Assembly (NCBI GenBank): GCA_000827495.1
Contig: KN817568.1
Span: 78,704-142,703, forward strand
Direction of reading: 5' to 3'
Length of the DNA stretch: 64,000 nucleotides
From: Hypholoma sublateritium FD-334 SS-4
Lineage: Eukaryota > Basidiomycota > Agaricomycetes > Agaricales > Strophariaceae
Shown: positions 43,709-56,825 of the stretch, piece after piece
Layout: each line of letters starts with the position of its first letter
Numbering within the stretch: the stretch's first letter is position 1
Translations under genes and position numbers: made by a program
The notes under the pieces: model-generated
Seen by the model: only the letters and a program-made list of their open reading frames with translations
Told to the model about the DNA's origin: nothing
Database searches by the model: none

Positions 43709-45008
43709 ATGGCCACCAATCGTGCTGATTCCACCCTAGATCTCCCGCTCGAAGTCGCCGAGCTCATCATCGACGAATCCGCCCTGGCTGGAGACAAAGA
43801 CACGCTCCGAAATATCTGCCTCGCCTCCAAACGCTACACCCCCCGGTGCCAGCAGCACCTCTTCCACACCATCGATCTCGGCGACCGCTGCATCCCCGGC
43901 GGGCTTTACTACCGCCGCCTGCGCACGCTGCTCGTGCGATTCCCTGAGCTCGGGAAGCTCGTGCGCGAGCTGCGCCTCGTCGACACGTACGTCTGGGACA
44001 GCGAGAAGGAGGCGAACTGGGGCTGGCTCATCGTCGAGGAGAACCTCGCGGGCATCCTCGCGGCGCTTCCCAACCTGTCCGCCTTCTCCCTGCGCTTCAA
44101 CGCCGAGACGCCCGCGTGGCCGAGCTTCGCCGCGCCGCTGCGGCACGCGCTGATCCAGCTCGCGCAGCGGCCGACGATGCACGCCTTCGCGCTGAACCGC
44201 ATCGCACGCTTCCCGCCGAGTCTGCTCGTGACGCTCGTCGCGGGCGTGCGCGAGCTCGAGCTCATCGACGTCGCCGTGCAGGAGTTCTCCCCCGCCGCGC
44301 CGCTCGAAGTGCTCCTCGGCGTCGCGGCGATCGCGACGCCCGTCGTCGTGTCGCTCACGCTGCGTGCGCCGAAGGCGGGTATGCTGCACGTCCTGCGCAC
44401 GATCCTCGCCGCCGCGCCGCTCCCGACGCTGCGCCGCCTGCGCGTCGCCGCCGTCGACCACACGGACGGCGCCGCGGCGCTCGAGCTGTGGAGCCTGCTC
44501 CACTGGGGCGCGCACACCATCACGCAGATCGAGTGGCTCCCCGCCGTGCGGCCTCTGACACCCGCAACCTGTACGTGCTATCTATTTCTGCGTCCTCCAG
44601 GTACTCACTGCCCCAAACGCTACAGCCCCGCCCGCCCCGATCGACTTCGCCATTCTCACGCGCCTCGCCTCGCTGCAGTTCCTCGTCAACTTCCACGCGC
44701 CCGCGCCGGTGTTCCGGCACCTGCTCCCCGTGCTCGCGCAGGTCGCGTCCGGGTCGCACTTCCACCGGCTCGTGATCGAATGCATGTTCGTGCGCCCGAT
44801 GGAGCTCGTCGCGCGCCAGCGCGACTGGGCCGCGCTAGACGGCGTGCTCGGCACGAGCGCGTTCCATGGCGTGCGCGACGTCGTGTTCGTCGCGCGCAAG
44901 CGCTCGCCGCCCGCGGCCCTCGGCGACGCGGCGGTCGTCATCGGGGAGATGCTCCCCCTCGCGCGCTCGCGCGGCGTGCGAATCTCGTTCGACCGCAATC
45001 TAGATTGA
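43709..45008 (+). CDS. F-box-like protein
   Basis: Exons: 43709-44570 and 44626-45008, giving 414 residues. The N-terminus (LDLPLEVAELIIDES...LASKRYTPRCQQHLFHTIDL, about residues 10-57) has the Agaricomycete F-box-like pattern, followed by leucine-rich, repeat-like sequence (LGKLVRELRLVDTY, LPNLSAFSLRF, VRELELIDVAV) as in the LRR-like substrate-binding part of such proteins. F-box proteins recruit targets to SCF ubiquitin ligases; the target is unknown. The exon-2 acceptor at 44623-44625 restores the frame ending ISFDRNLD. GC is very high, especially at third positions. Many Agaricomycetes carry large families of these genes. Confidence 0.75.
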
Positions 45009-45683
45009 AATTTCGATGGAGGAATAAAAGTATTTTGCATTGTGTTTGGCTGTCGAGCTGTCTGTTTGTTTTGTGTATGGTACATACGCACCGAGATACC
45101 CTGTGATTAACAATCGCGTTCGTATAGACAATTAGAAATAGAGGATTGTCTATGCGGGTTGTACGAATCGCCAACAGCGGGCGCTGGTAGACATATGAGA
45201 GAACGAAAGTAAGTACTACGGGGCTGGAAATGCTTGCTACATCAGAATGGGTGCCAGAAGTGATGGACGTCATGTATATCGGGTACCTTGAGGATTTTAA
45301 GCGCCCAACCCAAATGGCTAACTGGCTGCATTCGTGGCTGCCATGGAGTGCGCCGAGAGTCATCTAAGAGCATTAATCCAGACACAGTGCAGAAGCTTCT
45401 GGATCGTTGGGTGTTCTTGTAACTCCACTTTAATTCCAGGGAGCACTCTTCAAGTTTGAGTGCATTCCATTCGGGTACTTTTAACGTGTATTTACATGAT
45501 GTCTGATACAAAGTGTTATCTCATACTCGCAAAAAACGACGACCTTATACAAACAACTGGGCAGACCAGGTCATTATCGTCGGAAACAGCTCTTACTTCA
45601 TAAACGAGAGACCTCGATGTATCGCTCAAGCGCGCAACTGCTGGAGACGTTGACCTAGAGAAATACCAAATTCAAATACTGTT
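45009..45683. other. Intergenic between convergent genes
   Basis: This is shared downstream sequence of the F-box-like gene (plus) and the MYND gene (minus). A minus-strand open frame at 45242-45511 has no recognisable family and no start context, so it is not called. Confidence 0.5.
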
Positions 45684-48152
45684 CTACGCTATATACAACC
45701 AAGCTCTCACATAGTAGTACCGGCTGTCGGCATCAGGAAAATGCGGAAGCGCTTGCGGTGTCGCCTCTACGGGTGTATGCAGTCGCTGCTCGAGTATGTT
45801 AGCTAGGACACTGGATAGAAGAAAGATAGAGCAGCGCACATGCGGGACAACGGTATGTTTTTGTCTCAGAAGTAAATTTTCCGTTTGAAGAACTTGGTCA
45901 AGGCCTTGCTTCTTGAGATAGACAGCAAACGGCTCCGAGTTGTCGTAACAAACGTCATAACGGGAATGATTATATCGCATAGCTTTCACATCGTTGAAGG
46001 TCATTGTCTTCAGCTATCTGATTAATCAGATATCATAAAACTGAAAAAGGGTGATTCACATACGTCCTCAGCGTCCCTAAAGAGCCGGCGAATTATTTCG
46101 CCCGTCTTTTCCTTGTCTAGGCCGCACACGCTACCGTTGTCTTGAAGGGTAAACCAGTTCATGAAGTACCCGACAAGAACAGAGTTTCTCGTCTCCGCTA
46201 GGAATGGGGACCAGTGCTTCACTACTTCCCGGAGCCCAACATAGTTAGCGTCAACGATGTTGGAGACGTGGATCCTATGGAACTCCGTCCATGGTGGGAT
46301 ATCGCAGTCAGAGAGGCGACCGTCCATGACGTCCTTCGACAAAGATATGGCCTCCATCCTCGATGCGGTGAATGAGATGTCCAGGGTACGGATGCGCCGC
46401 GCGAATGTGCAAAGGTGATGTGACATGTAGAAGTAGAAACACCCGTAGATATCTTCCTGGAAGAGTCCATGTCGAGCTTTCCCGAACGCGACAACTTCTT
46501 CGACACTGTATAGTACGAGGTAATTATCAGCGACAAATCGACAACGAGGTGCAAAGCCTTACTTCCAACCTTCCAGAAGGTCTGAATAGTCCGTCAGCAA
46601 CCACTTTCCACTAAACGAGAATAAAGAGCGATTCGGCTCATTAAATTCGGAATCGTCGGCACCGAACGGGAGGATAATGCCATGACGGCGGTACTTCTCG
46701 ACCGCAACGCGGTGGGAAGGACGGAGACCAAGGTACCTTCTATCATGGAAATCCCGTCGCCTGGTAGTTTGCCGGACGGAGTCGTACTCAGCCCTTAGCT
46801 CGTCGGGGTCTTCTGTAGGCATGACGAAGTGGCGAAGATATCTGACAAGCTCAAGAATGTTGTGACAATGAAGGCGTCCATGTACTCCAAAGTGGAGGGT
46901 AGAGGAGAGGTCGTCCTCGCAGCACCAGTCGTGGAGAAACTGGGCGATGAGGACCTCGATGCGCTCTTTGTACTCTCGGGGCATCCATGCAGAATACCAG
47001 AAATGCAGGGCGATGTCAGCCGCCAAATTTTCGTCCGGTATCGTGGCCAGGATAAGGACGAGGATAATATTCCGGGCTACTATATCCGGAGAGTAGTCGT
47101 TTATCAAGATCTTGAGGTGGCCCGAGTATTCCGCAGGGAGACAGTTAACGGTAAGCAGTATGTGGCGTAGGTCCCCAGAAGCTGGATCAATGTATCACTG
47201 AAATCAGTGTTGGATGCAAAAGACATAGAAAGACACAGACCGGGAAAGGCAAGGTTTAGATCTACGCCAGCGTCGTTTTCGTTTTTGGACAAATTGATAA
47301 TATCGAACGCAGGCGTATTCCCCCACCTAGATAAAGGTCGATTAATATTGATTAGCGCTGGATACCCTCGTATGTCTGCATGTCGCACTCACATAGCTAA
47401 ACCGCGGGAGAGTGTATCCTCCCATTGTCTCGTAAATTCCTCTTCTGGTGAGGAGTCCTCCATTTGAACAAAGGACGGAAGACGCTGTTCCCGTTCCCAT
47501 GCAGGTGCCCAACTGCTCGATCGCATTATATTTTTACAATCTTTAGAATTTATTGTGCAATTAGCCGTTGACAATCGTAGAGTGTAACGATGAGCATACC
47601 TGCTTTGTGGGACTTCCAGTGCTTCGTCTGGCATTCCTGATAGATGGAAGTCAGACCGAACCATAAAATGTTTAGTCGCTCTATGATACTTACTTTCGTG
47701 CAATACGAAACTAATTTGCATGCGCTGCATCCCAGTGTTCCTGGTTTACGACAGGAACCCCCAGCCACATCGAAATTGGCACACGGAAGCACTTCCAGGC
47801 GTCGCAGTAAAGGCTCAGAAAGTGAACGGTTTTCGAGTGTAGTTATCGCCCAGTTGTAAGTGTACTCGACCTGCATGCCGACGTCATGGTGGACCCTCAT
47901 GTAGACCAGAAAAGCGGCGAAGAAGTCCATGAGAAAACGAGAGGTGAGGCTAGGATGAAACGATGCGCTGGACAAATGGGTGAAAATTGGGTTGATATAG
48001 ATCCTGAACCGGGAGTTTCTTTCTGAGATTCTCCCGCTTTCCGTCGAGAGATCAGCACCGTCAGATTGCGGAAAGCTTGGAAAGAAAGGTGGTTTGACTG
48101 TTGACATGGAACTTTGCGGGTAGTCCGAATGCATGGAAAAGAAATTGGGCAC
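45684..48152 (-). CDS. MYND-type zinc-finger protein
   Basis: Seven exons: 48152-47694, 47636-47600, 47540-47393, 47326-47241, 47181-46563, 46505-46064 and 46013-45684. Together they encode about 706 residues, or 691 if the start is the ATG at 48107. A MYND finger follows the first 125 residues: CANFDVAGGSCRKPGTLGC, then CSACKLVSYC, ECQTKHWKSHKADC, split by two introns. Then come stretches shared with a large Agaricomycete family: WGNTPAFDIINLSKNE, ASGDLRHILLTVN, LPAEYSGHLKILIND, ARNIIL, and EEVVAFGKARHG. MYND fingers bind proline-rich peptides; the rest of this family is uncharacterised. No SET domain is seen. Splices were chosen where the family sequence continues across the intron. The 3' end could be spliced once more. 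Confidence 0.82.
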
Positions 48153-49921
48153 CCGTTGATTCTCTCCCGCATAAAACAGGGGTTTCTACGCGTAATCATA
48201 AGTTTTAGCTGTTCTTCGGCGGCATAAATATTATAAAAAGGACGAACCCACTGACAAAAGAACTCGATATTCCCATTCCTGGAGTGCAGTGCGCTTCCCT
48301 TTACCTCATGACCATTACTTGGAGGAAGCAGCCGTAGTCAACGTTTGGATGTACGGGGCAGGATACATAGTGACTGCCGCTGCAGAGTCGGGGAGACGGA
48401 AGAGAAATGCGACCATTCTTCGATTTCGTGACCTGCATGTTTCACTGGAGGCTTAAACTTGCGGATGAGGGGGATTTGATTATAGAGGGGTGTGCGATGT
48501 CGATAAATATCGATAAATCGCACGCTTGCCGCAAGACCACGATCCACCGTGATGCCATCCTAGCAGTTATGCAAACGCGGGACACATTCTACGTTTATCG
48601 CTCTTCTAACGGCTGAGTCACTTGAAAGTTGAGGAGGAGGAGTAGTAGACATTGAGTAGATGTGTTCACAGCGATGAAAATTGATATTGAGTCGCAGAAA
48701 GCTTGACGTCACGCGTTGATCGCGTATTCAGTTTACCCACGCAATCACTACATGATTCGCATTTTTGCATTCTCAGTTTCCCGAACGTTGTCCATGCTCT
48801 TTGACTCATTGAAAGCAGTCGGTGTCATTTCCACAGTTCTATTCTTCCATACCTCCAATAATCGTATGAAGGTGAGCCACGTACACGACAAGGCGTACGA
48901 ATTTCCGCAGTTAACATACATCCTTGTAGTTCTTGATTTATAAAGCTAGCATCGGCTGGACGAAGGTCTATTCGAGGTAGAACCTGGACCAGGTTTTCTC
49001 AATACCGCGGCAAGAGCATGAGATAACCCATGAACCCCTTAAATAACTGTATCTATCTTGGTAATGATGACGACAAGGAAGTTGCATTTCACCGTTGGGT
49101 CGGGGATGGGATAAGGAAAACAGGTACGTCTACTAAGTATAGTCACCTGTGCAGCACTCAGAAATTGCTCATGTATAGTTGTCGGCCGCCTGAAGGTACT
49201 GCTCGATTCTCTGATACGAGCCTTGCGAATTTCAACATTACGAACGGATGTGACCCCAGCCTTTCCCCTTTGGTTCTCGTCCCCGCGTCCCCGCCTTCCA
49301 GCGCTACCTCTTCGAGTTCTACGTATCATTTTCGCGGCAACCGACGCGACTCGTAGTTACACGGCGACGCCTCGACAGTCATCCTCGACGCTTCTACCCG
49401 AGTACCCAAAGGTGCAGAATCTCAGACCGAATGCTTGTTGCCAGTTCATGGCCTGTCATTATTCCCACAATTGTATCGAAACGTTCTTCGAGATACCAAC
49501 AATAACCGCCCGCCCTTCGAATTTTGAAATTGCACTTCTGTCCCATCCGGCGTCCCCAGCCAAGCCACCATCTCCACGCACGACAACCTTTCGCGTTCTA
49601 GATAATGAGAAGTATGCGCGGCAGCCCCATATATGGACTGATCCTCGCTCGGTGGCGGGATCAGGTGCTCCAGAATAGGCGTTCAAATCCTTTGCACGGC
49701 GTAACTTCGGAGTATCTCTGTCGGATCCTCTGATTCGGCTGGGGTTGGGCCTGGTTGAACTCGTATAAAAGCCTGCGGGGGACGATTATTGCCTTCCATT
49801 CACCCCGCACTTTACCCCACATTTCAGGTAAATTGCGGGCTTGTGTACCGGTTATGGCGGGTTTACTGAGTCTCTGTCCCATAGCTCCAACTGCATCATC
49901 TCGTATTGATCGACGTTAAGC
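48153..49921. other. Intergenic, no supported gene; TATA box of the GH3 gene
   Basis: Short open frames at 48407-48616, 48716-48943 and 49030-49356 have no family resemblance and no plausible splicing partners. The last 160 bases are the promoter of the GH3 gene. Confidence 0.55.
49764..49770 (+). promoter_or_regulatory. TATA box of the GH3 beta-glucosidase gene
   Basis: TATAAAA lies 158 bases upstream of the start codon at 49922, in a GC-rich context. It is the only good TATA match in the preceding 300 bases. Confidence 0.55.
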
Positions 49922-52900
49922 ATGTCGCCTTCAGACTTTGCCCAAGCGGACATTGACGCCGTGGTCGCGAACTTATCGACGCAAGAGGCCATTTTACTTA
50001 CTGCTGGGGAGGGTTTCTGGCACACACAAGCCGTCGAGCGCCTGGGGATCCCCGCGGTCAAGGTATGCTGCATAGTTTTTCTATATCACGTATTTTTAGA
50101 CGCTGACGGCATATCCTATTACCCGTACAGGTTAGCGATGGGCCAAATGGAATTCGAGGGAACCACTTCTTCATGGGCACGCCCGCTAAGTGTCTTCCTG
50201 TACGCATAGTGACCATGATTTGATCAGTGAGAAATAACTCAATATACTCTTCTTGTTTTCCAGTCATCGACAGCTCTCGGAGCCACTTGGGACACGGAAC
50301 TCGTGCAGGAAATTGGCCTGAAGCTCATCGCTGAAGAGGCGAAATTACGTGCAGCGTCCATTGTTTTGGCGCCAACCTGTAACATACAGCGTAATCCACT
50401 CGGAGGTAGAGTGCGTAAAATTGGCCTGAATACTTTATAGATGTGCTCACCTCGTTCAAAGAGCTTCGAAAGCTTCTCAGAAGACCCGTTTCTTTCTGGG
50501 ATCATCGCCGCGGCGTACGTGAAGGGTGTACAGAGTGGAGGGATAGGTACTACCATCAAGCATTTCGTGTAGGGTCCTCTTTGTCTATTTCTTCACGCGT
50601 CTAACCTCTCTTGTACAGTGCAAATGACAAGGAGAATGACCGAAATGCCTATGACAGTATTGTGGGCCCGCGCGCTCTGCGCGAGATTTATCTCATGCCC
50701 TTCATGTTGGCGCAGAAGTACGCCAAGCCATGGGCATACATGACTGCGTACGCCCTCTGATTGCTTCGTTCAAAAGCATGTCGCATTGATCACTGTTAAA
50801 ATAGCTATAATCGTCTCAACGGTACACATGCATCGGAGAACAACTTCCTCCTGCAAGACGTACTGAGGGGTGAATGGGGCTTCGACGGCATGGTATGTCT
50901 TGTAGTCATTTATCTATACTTTTCATTCTTATCTGCTCGTATAATTTTACAGGTTATGAGCGATTGGTTAGTTTCTCACCTAATTTTTAAATCTGCGTAT
51001 CTGATAAGAGCGTGTTTCCAGGTTCGGTACATACAGCGTCGACCTTGCCCTTAACGCGGGGCTCGATCTCGAAATGCCGGGTGACAACAAATGGCGCACG
51101 ATCGACCTGACTACGCGCTCTATCGTCGCGCGCAAGGTCACCGCGCGCACAATCAAGGCGCGCGCGCGTAAGGTATTGGAGCTCGTGAAAAAGTGCGCCG
51201 CGGGGGCGCCAGATGTACTCGACGGCGACGGTCTTGAACGCACGGTAGACTCGCCCGAGTCCAACGCGCTCCTTCAGAAGGCCGGAGCGGAGTCCATCGT
51301 GCTCCTCCGGAACGAAAATGGGGTGCTGCCCCTGTCGCCTACGACGCTGAAGAAGGTCGCCGTCATCGGCCCGAATGCGAAGGCCATCGTGTTGAGCGGC
51401 GGGGGTTCGGCCGCTCTGAAGGCGAGCTTCTTTGTCAGCCCGTACGAGGGCATTGTGAAGGCGCTGAAGGAGGCAGGGACGGAGGTGGTATATAGCGAGG
51501 GCGCACGAGGTATGTCATGGATAATATTTTCGCTCCCTACTTGCATCAATATGTTAATGCTCCCTGGCATAGCAAACAAGACGGCGCCGTCACTCGACTA
51601 TGATATGCTCACCCTGGATGGCCGGCGCGGGTGGATTGGGTCGTGGTATAACCACCTTAGCGACGACAGCTTCGAAGTGGCCGATCTTATCCGCGAGCAA
51701 TACATTGACGAAACTCGCCTTTTCATCAGCACGTCATATCCGAAGGGGATAACGAAACGCTGGACGCTCAAGCTCCGTGGTCAGTTGAAGCCTCGAGAGA
51801 AAGACTGCACTTTTGAATTTGGGCTAACTGTCGCTGGGCGAGGAAAGGTACGTGTTGCGCTACATGCTCCCTGGGATGTAGTGTTGATACTGAGTTATAT
51901 AGTTGTACGTCGACGGAAACCTTGTGATTGACAATTGGACGCGACAGCGCCGCGGGGAAGACTTCTTCGGCAGCGCCACAGTTGAAGAATATGGCCAGTA
52001 CGACCTCAAAGCCGGTGTGAAGCACGATATCCTTGTCGAGTTTTGCAACGTTCGCGGACCCGCGGATGGCGACGAAGACGAGTTAGTTATGGATAGGTTC
52101 GTTGTGGGACCTTGTTCGATCCCATGCTTGGCTGATGTTTATCCGAAGTAACCCCGGGATCCGCCTCGGAGGCGCTGAAGTGCAGGATGTAGACATGTTG
52201 ATCTCTAGCGCCGTGGAGCTCGCAAGCGAGGCGGATGCTGTTATCGTGGTCGTCGGGTTGAATGGCGAGTGGGAAACCGAGGGATATGACAGAAAAACGC
52301 TCGCACTTCCTGGCCGCACGGACGAGCTGGTGGCGAAGGTGGCAGTCGTAAACCCGAGGACCGTGGTGGTCACCCAATCGGTGCGTTTTCCTTTATGGAT
52401 TACTGATCCCACACCAATTTCGGGAATACGTTTTCATCAACGGGCGCTCGCCAGCAGCTGACCCTCTTGTATGATTGATAGGGCTCCGCGATTACCATGC
52501 CATGGAATGAGGCGGTCCCCGCCATCGTCCATGCATGGTATCTCGGCAATGCATCCGGCGACGCTATCGCAGACGTCCTGTTCGGCAAGCACAACCCTTC
52601 CGGCAAGCTGTCTCTCACCTTTCCAAAGAGAGAAGAGGATATCCCATCCTTTGGACATTTCCACTCGGAAGATGGCAAGGTACAAGAAATTTGTTCTCTG
52701 CTGCGGAAGATTGTGCTGAACGTTTGGCCCCTCCAGGTCCGCTATGGCGAAGATCTTTATGTCGTAAGTTTATCTATTTATAGCCATTCGCCTCGCTTTA
52801 TTTATACCTCCGCGCACAGGGTTACAAGCACTATCAACATCGCAGTCTCGCTCCCCTCTACGCGTTTGGGTAAGTGCCGAACTGCCGCAATCTGGAGAAC

Positions 52901-53335
52901 TTTTAGCTCAATTTATTCAATTGCAGGCATGGTCTTTCATACACGACATTTACTCTAAGTGCACTTACGCTCTCCAACGTGATCGTCGCCAACGGAGACT
53001 TTGCCCTCACTGCCTCAGTGAATGTAACGAATACGGGAAGTACAGTTGGCTCCGAAGTAGTACAGGCATACATTTCATTGCCTACTTCTTCGGACCTTAC
53101 CCATCCACCCCTTCAGCTAAAAGGGTTCGCCAAGGCACGCGACGTCGCCCCAGGTTCGACTGCGACGGTCGTGATCAAGTTCGACAAGTATGCCGTTTCA
53201 TACTGGAGCGAGCTGTATCATACTTGGGCTGTGGAGAAGGGTGTATATGGGCTGAGGGTCGGGACAGGTAGCGATAAGCTGCTCTTAGAGACGACCTTCG
53301 AGGTGTTGACAGCCTTTGAGTGGCGCGGACTATAA
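49922..53335 (+). CDS. Glycoside hydrolase family 3 beta-glucosidase with PA14 and fibronectin III-like domains
   Basis: The gene has about 13 exons (first two 49922-50062 and 50131-50199; last from about 52926). It encodes the full GH3 order: N-terminal barrel ([23 protein letters not shown], ...[44 protein letters not shown]), and the nucleophile Asp in VMSDWFGTYS at about 50953-51025. The alpha/beta sandwich follows ([14 protein letters not shown]), a PA14 insert ([27 protein letters not shown]), then [25 protein letters not shown] and a fibronectin III-like C-terminus ([20 protein letters not shown]). It removes beta-linked glucose from oligosaccharides or glucosides. No signal peptide is visible, so it is probably intracellular. 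No break is seen. Confidence 0.92.
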
Positions 53336-53994
53336 ATGATTTTTGTTTTAGACTAAAGTTGGAGTTGCTCCATGTATCACAACGAATTGTACTTGATATC
53401 TCACATATTGACATTTTCTAAAGTTCTAAAAGCGACTTATAAATCAAGCGCAGTTGATACTAGTAGATACAAGAGTTCTTCGCGCTGCGGATGCAGCTTT
53501 GCGTGGGCCTTGTGTGATGATATATCTTCACGCATTCTCCATATTACGTCATTTCCTTAAGCTAAATATTCTGAGTATATATTGGCACATTTTACGGTTG
53601 ATTTTTACTTTGGCGTACTCCTATAGTATCGTATATTATACTATATCATGCAGGATGCGGCTCCGTGGCTCTGTCAAATACAAGGCTCGAAAATATGCGA
53701 GCATGGCGTCGATGTTCGATCTGTCCGCAGCTCGCCGATGTTCAGTCACCGACATCGCGTCGGCGCATTGCTGCGCCAGCTGCGCGTTCCCTCGTCTCCG
53801 TCATAATATTAGATCAACCTATGTATGTAGGTCTATAAATAGATTAGAAGGCGCTGTGTCCCTCCTCCTTTATCGGCATTGACAAAGATCTGCATTAAGC
53901 ACGTGTCTGGCGTCCCTTGGGCAGTATAAGTATGTTGGCTGTCGTCTGCTGCCATCTGCATCCTCCAGCCTCTCTTCCTTATCCCCCTCGTGTT
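53336..53994. other. Intergenic, no gene seen
   Basis: This is AT-rich sequence with many TA dinucleotides from 53380 to 53660 (GH3 3' flank), then the CT-rich promoter side of the DUF7702-like gene, including pyrimidine-rich stretches just before its start codon. Confidence 0.5.
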
Positions 53995-54993
53995 ATGTCA
54001 TCCAACAATGGGATCGATTTCGCCAAAGCCTTTGGTTATCATTCACTAGCTGCCGCAATCGTCTTCGCAATCCTCTACTTCCCTTTACTTGCCTATTTTA
54101 TTTTCCAATCATTCGCGCGCCCAACTTATGTGCACATTGTAATGGTTGTCTTCTGTTTGAGTGAGATTACAGTCTTTGTCTTGATTATCTTCCGTTAAAC
54201 TAACTTCATGTACGCAGTCCGCATTGCCGCGTTTGTGCTACGCGCCGTGCTGGTGTCCGTCGAATCAGAAGGGCAAAAGCTGTCCCTGCTAATCGCCGAT
54301 CAAATTCTCTTCGGGGTTGGTTTTTTCGGCCTGCTTTACTCTGCCTACACACTCGTACTAGACATGTGAGCATTTTCTCTTATACGCACCTGGCTTATTC
54401 TGACTGGATATCGTCCTTCTCAGAGAAATCATGCTGAACCGCCCTGAATCTGCAAATCCCATCGTCCGCCTCGCCAAAAACCGTAGGATCTTCCGGCTGG
54501 GCCTTCTAATCGCCGTTATCCTCGTCATATCCTCGACGAGCTCAACAAACAGCGACGGAACCATATCTAACTCCTCCAAAATTCAACACGAAGTCGGCGT
54601 AGCCATATTCCTCGTGCTGACCGCCGTACAAGCATTCCAGACTTTGGTACTGGCGAAAATGGAAATAGAATGTGCGTATAAGTGACACGCATGTGGACCA
54701 TCTCTAATTCTCGCCATGTAGTGAGTCGTCAAGAAAAGCGCGCCAATGAGCGTTTTGGGTCACGTCATGCGATGTCGATCCTGCTTCTCGCGTCGACACT
54801 GCTTCTCGTCCGCGAGATATTTTCAATCATCACCGTAAACAACGCTGCCAAACAGAATACGGAGCACTTCTGGTATCCCCTCTTTGCGGTTCCGGAAATC
54901 TTGGTAGCTCTGTTATTTACCACCCCGGGATTGGTTCCTCGTCGCGAAGAATTGCAACAAAGATACCACCAGAATGCACAGCCCCATGTATAG
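53995..54993 (+). CDS. DUF7702-like multi-spanning membrane protein
   Basis: Exons: 53995-54160, 54218-54365, 54424-54671 and 54722-54993, giving 277 residues. Seven hydrophobic segments are visible (SLAAAIVFAILYFPLLAYFIF, IVMVVFCLIRIAAF, LLIADQILFGVGFFGLLYSAY, GLLIAVILVISS, VAIFLVLTAVQAF, MSILLLASTLLLV, LFAVPEILVALLF). The pattern matches the fungal DUF7702 family, sometimes grouped with RTA1-like lipid-translocating or drug-tolerance proteins. The exact role is unknown. All splices are GT..AG and restore conserved motifs such as IRIAAFVLRAVL. The C-terminus is short and polar. Confidence 0.82.
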
Positions 54994-55317
54994 ATCACGA
55001 ACCATGTTTCCCCCCTTCTGCAACATACCACTGTATTCGCCAATGATCGGGCGATGGCAAACCTTCATACCATATGTATTGTATCGTCTAGCACTAAAGA
55101 TAGCACCGGCGTAATCGATGACGATTCTAATTCTCAATACCAATACAGGGGACCGTGCCATCGACATGTACACTAATTTACTCGTGTAGAATTCGTACTG
55201 ACTAGTACAAGAGTATGAAAAACCCACTTTCCTTTCGTGGTCCTGGAAGCTAGTGGCAATTTGATGAGATTATTCGGGTCAAATCTAGGAGGTACTCACC
55301 CTTCGGACACGCTGTCA
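54994..55317. other. Intergenic between convergent genes
   Basis: This is shared 3' flank of the DUF7702-like gene and the GH30 gene. Nothing else is seen. Confidence 0.5.
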
Positions 55318-56825
55318 TCACAAGCTCACGTTGTTTACCTCAAAGGTCTGGACCGTATTCTGATCAAAGTACGACCAAAATTTTGTTCCGCTCATCACCG
55401 TGTCGCTGTATGAGGCATACTGCTCGCTGCTGGTCAAATGCGTTGACCATCGCGCGACCGCCGCGCCGTTTGTCGAGGGTTGGCTAAACTTGGACAGATC
55501 GAAGTTGATGTATTGCCCGCTGTTGAAGTTCGCCGCGACAATGACGAGCTTCCGGTTTGTCGCGTCATAAGCCGCCGCGACAGCGCTGTTCCCCGAGTCG
55601 AGGATGCGCATGCCTTCGCGGATGTGACGGGTGAACTGCGCGAGCACAAAGTACTTCTTAGTCGCGCTGGAGAGGGATCCTGCCTCGACGTCGCCCGTAA
55701 TCAGGCCCCACCCGCTGCCATCTACCGCCTGCCAGTACGTCCACGCAGTTGGATGGAGGGTGCTGAAGTCGAGTAGGAGGGACTGTGCCAGCTGCGTGCC
55801 GGTCGCGTCGCTGTCGCCGTATTCGCTGTTCCAGATTTTGAGCCCGGCGGCGGAGGCAGCGCTGTAAAGCAGGTCGCGCCGGCCACTGGTTTGCTGGTAT
55901 CCGTGCACATTTATGCGCCCAATCTTGCCCCGGATGGTAGAATTGAAGCTGTTCCAGGTTGACACCGCGAGATCGTATGTATTCTCATCGGAGGCGGAGA
56001 CCGCGGTAGACGATAGACCGCGGTTATTGAGCTCGGTGCGGAGGGCGCTGATGACCTGCGTCTGGGTCGCGATGCTGAAGTGGCTGCCCTCTTGGTTGTT
56101 CGTAGACTTCCACCAGCTAGAACTCGGCTCGTTGAATGGCTCGACCGAGGTAAACGTTATTCCCCAGTTGTCATGGGCATACTTGGCGATGGTGGCGAGG
56201 TAAACCGCGTGGTTGGCAATGTTCCAAGACTGTATGTTCTCCCCTGGAACCATGTAGACGGGGATCAGCATCAGTCGTGGAAAATTAACAAAATCATACC
56301 CCCGTCGGACGCCCCAGCCGGATTGTGGTTACTGCACATCCACCACATCGGTGAGTTAGAGAATAGTTCAAAACGATCCACACCGCGAGCCTTCGCGAGC
56401 GCCATCATATTCCGCTGGTTCGTATCGACGCCCCAGCTCCAGCTCGATGACGAGGGGCTTGAGCTGGTCCAGTCAATCCAATACCCGTCGATCTTTCGGC
56501 TCGATAGGATGCTGTTCGAGGCCATAGTAGTTCCGTTGATGCTGTTGGAGCTCGACGCGCCTGCATTGTAACGAACGATGTTCAAACCAAGACCAGGGAG
56601 GGTGCTGCCGCTGTAAGATACCAAGTTTTTGGTGAAAAAGATGTCGGCAAGGTCGCTCCTGGTGCCAAAGATCTTCCCCCACCAGGCGAGGGATACACCC
56701 CACCCCTCCCAGCTGCCACGATTCGAGGCTGGGTTGATCGTAGTGGTGATATCGGCCACGACTGGACTGCCCGTCAGTCCAATGCCAATCGCGGCGAGTA
56801 AGCCAGTGTGTAGCAAAAGCCTCAT
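55318..56825 (-). CDS. Secreted glycoside hydrolase family 30 (endo-beta-1,6-galactanase-like)
   Basis: Exons: 56825-56300 and 56243-55318, giving 483 residues. A signal peptide (about 24 residues, MRLLLHTGLLAAIGIGL...) precedes the barrel. Motifs: SWEGWGVSLAWWGKIFG, GLGLNIVRYNAGA, FSNSPMWWM, the acid/base Glu in TSVEPFNEPSSSWW, and the nucleophile Glu in KIWNSEYGD. The tail has the beta-sandwich typical of GH30 (DATNRKLVIVAANF). The NEPSSSWWKSTNNQEG stretch points to fungal endo-beta-1,6-galactanases that act on arabinogalactan side chains, but a related beta-1,6-glucanase specificity cannot be excluded. The protein is extracellular and probably active. Confidence 0.88.

Noticed and set aside
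43736..44523. Minus-strand frames of 259 and 204 codons over the F-box-like gene
   Set aside because: They are GC-driven shadows with Arg/Ala/Glu-rich nonsense composition. The plus strand has the F-box-like start and a frame-restoring intron.
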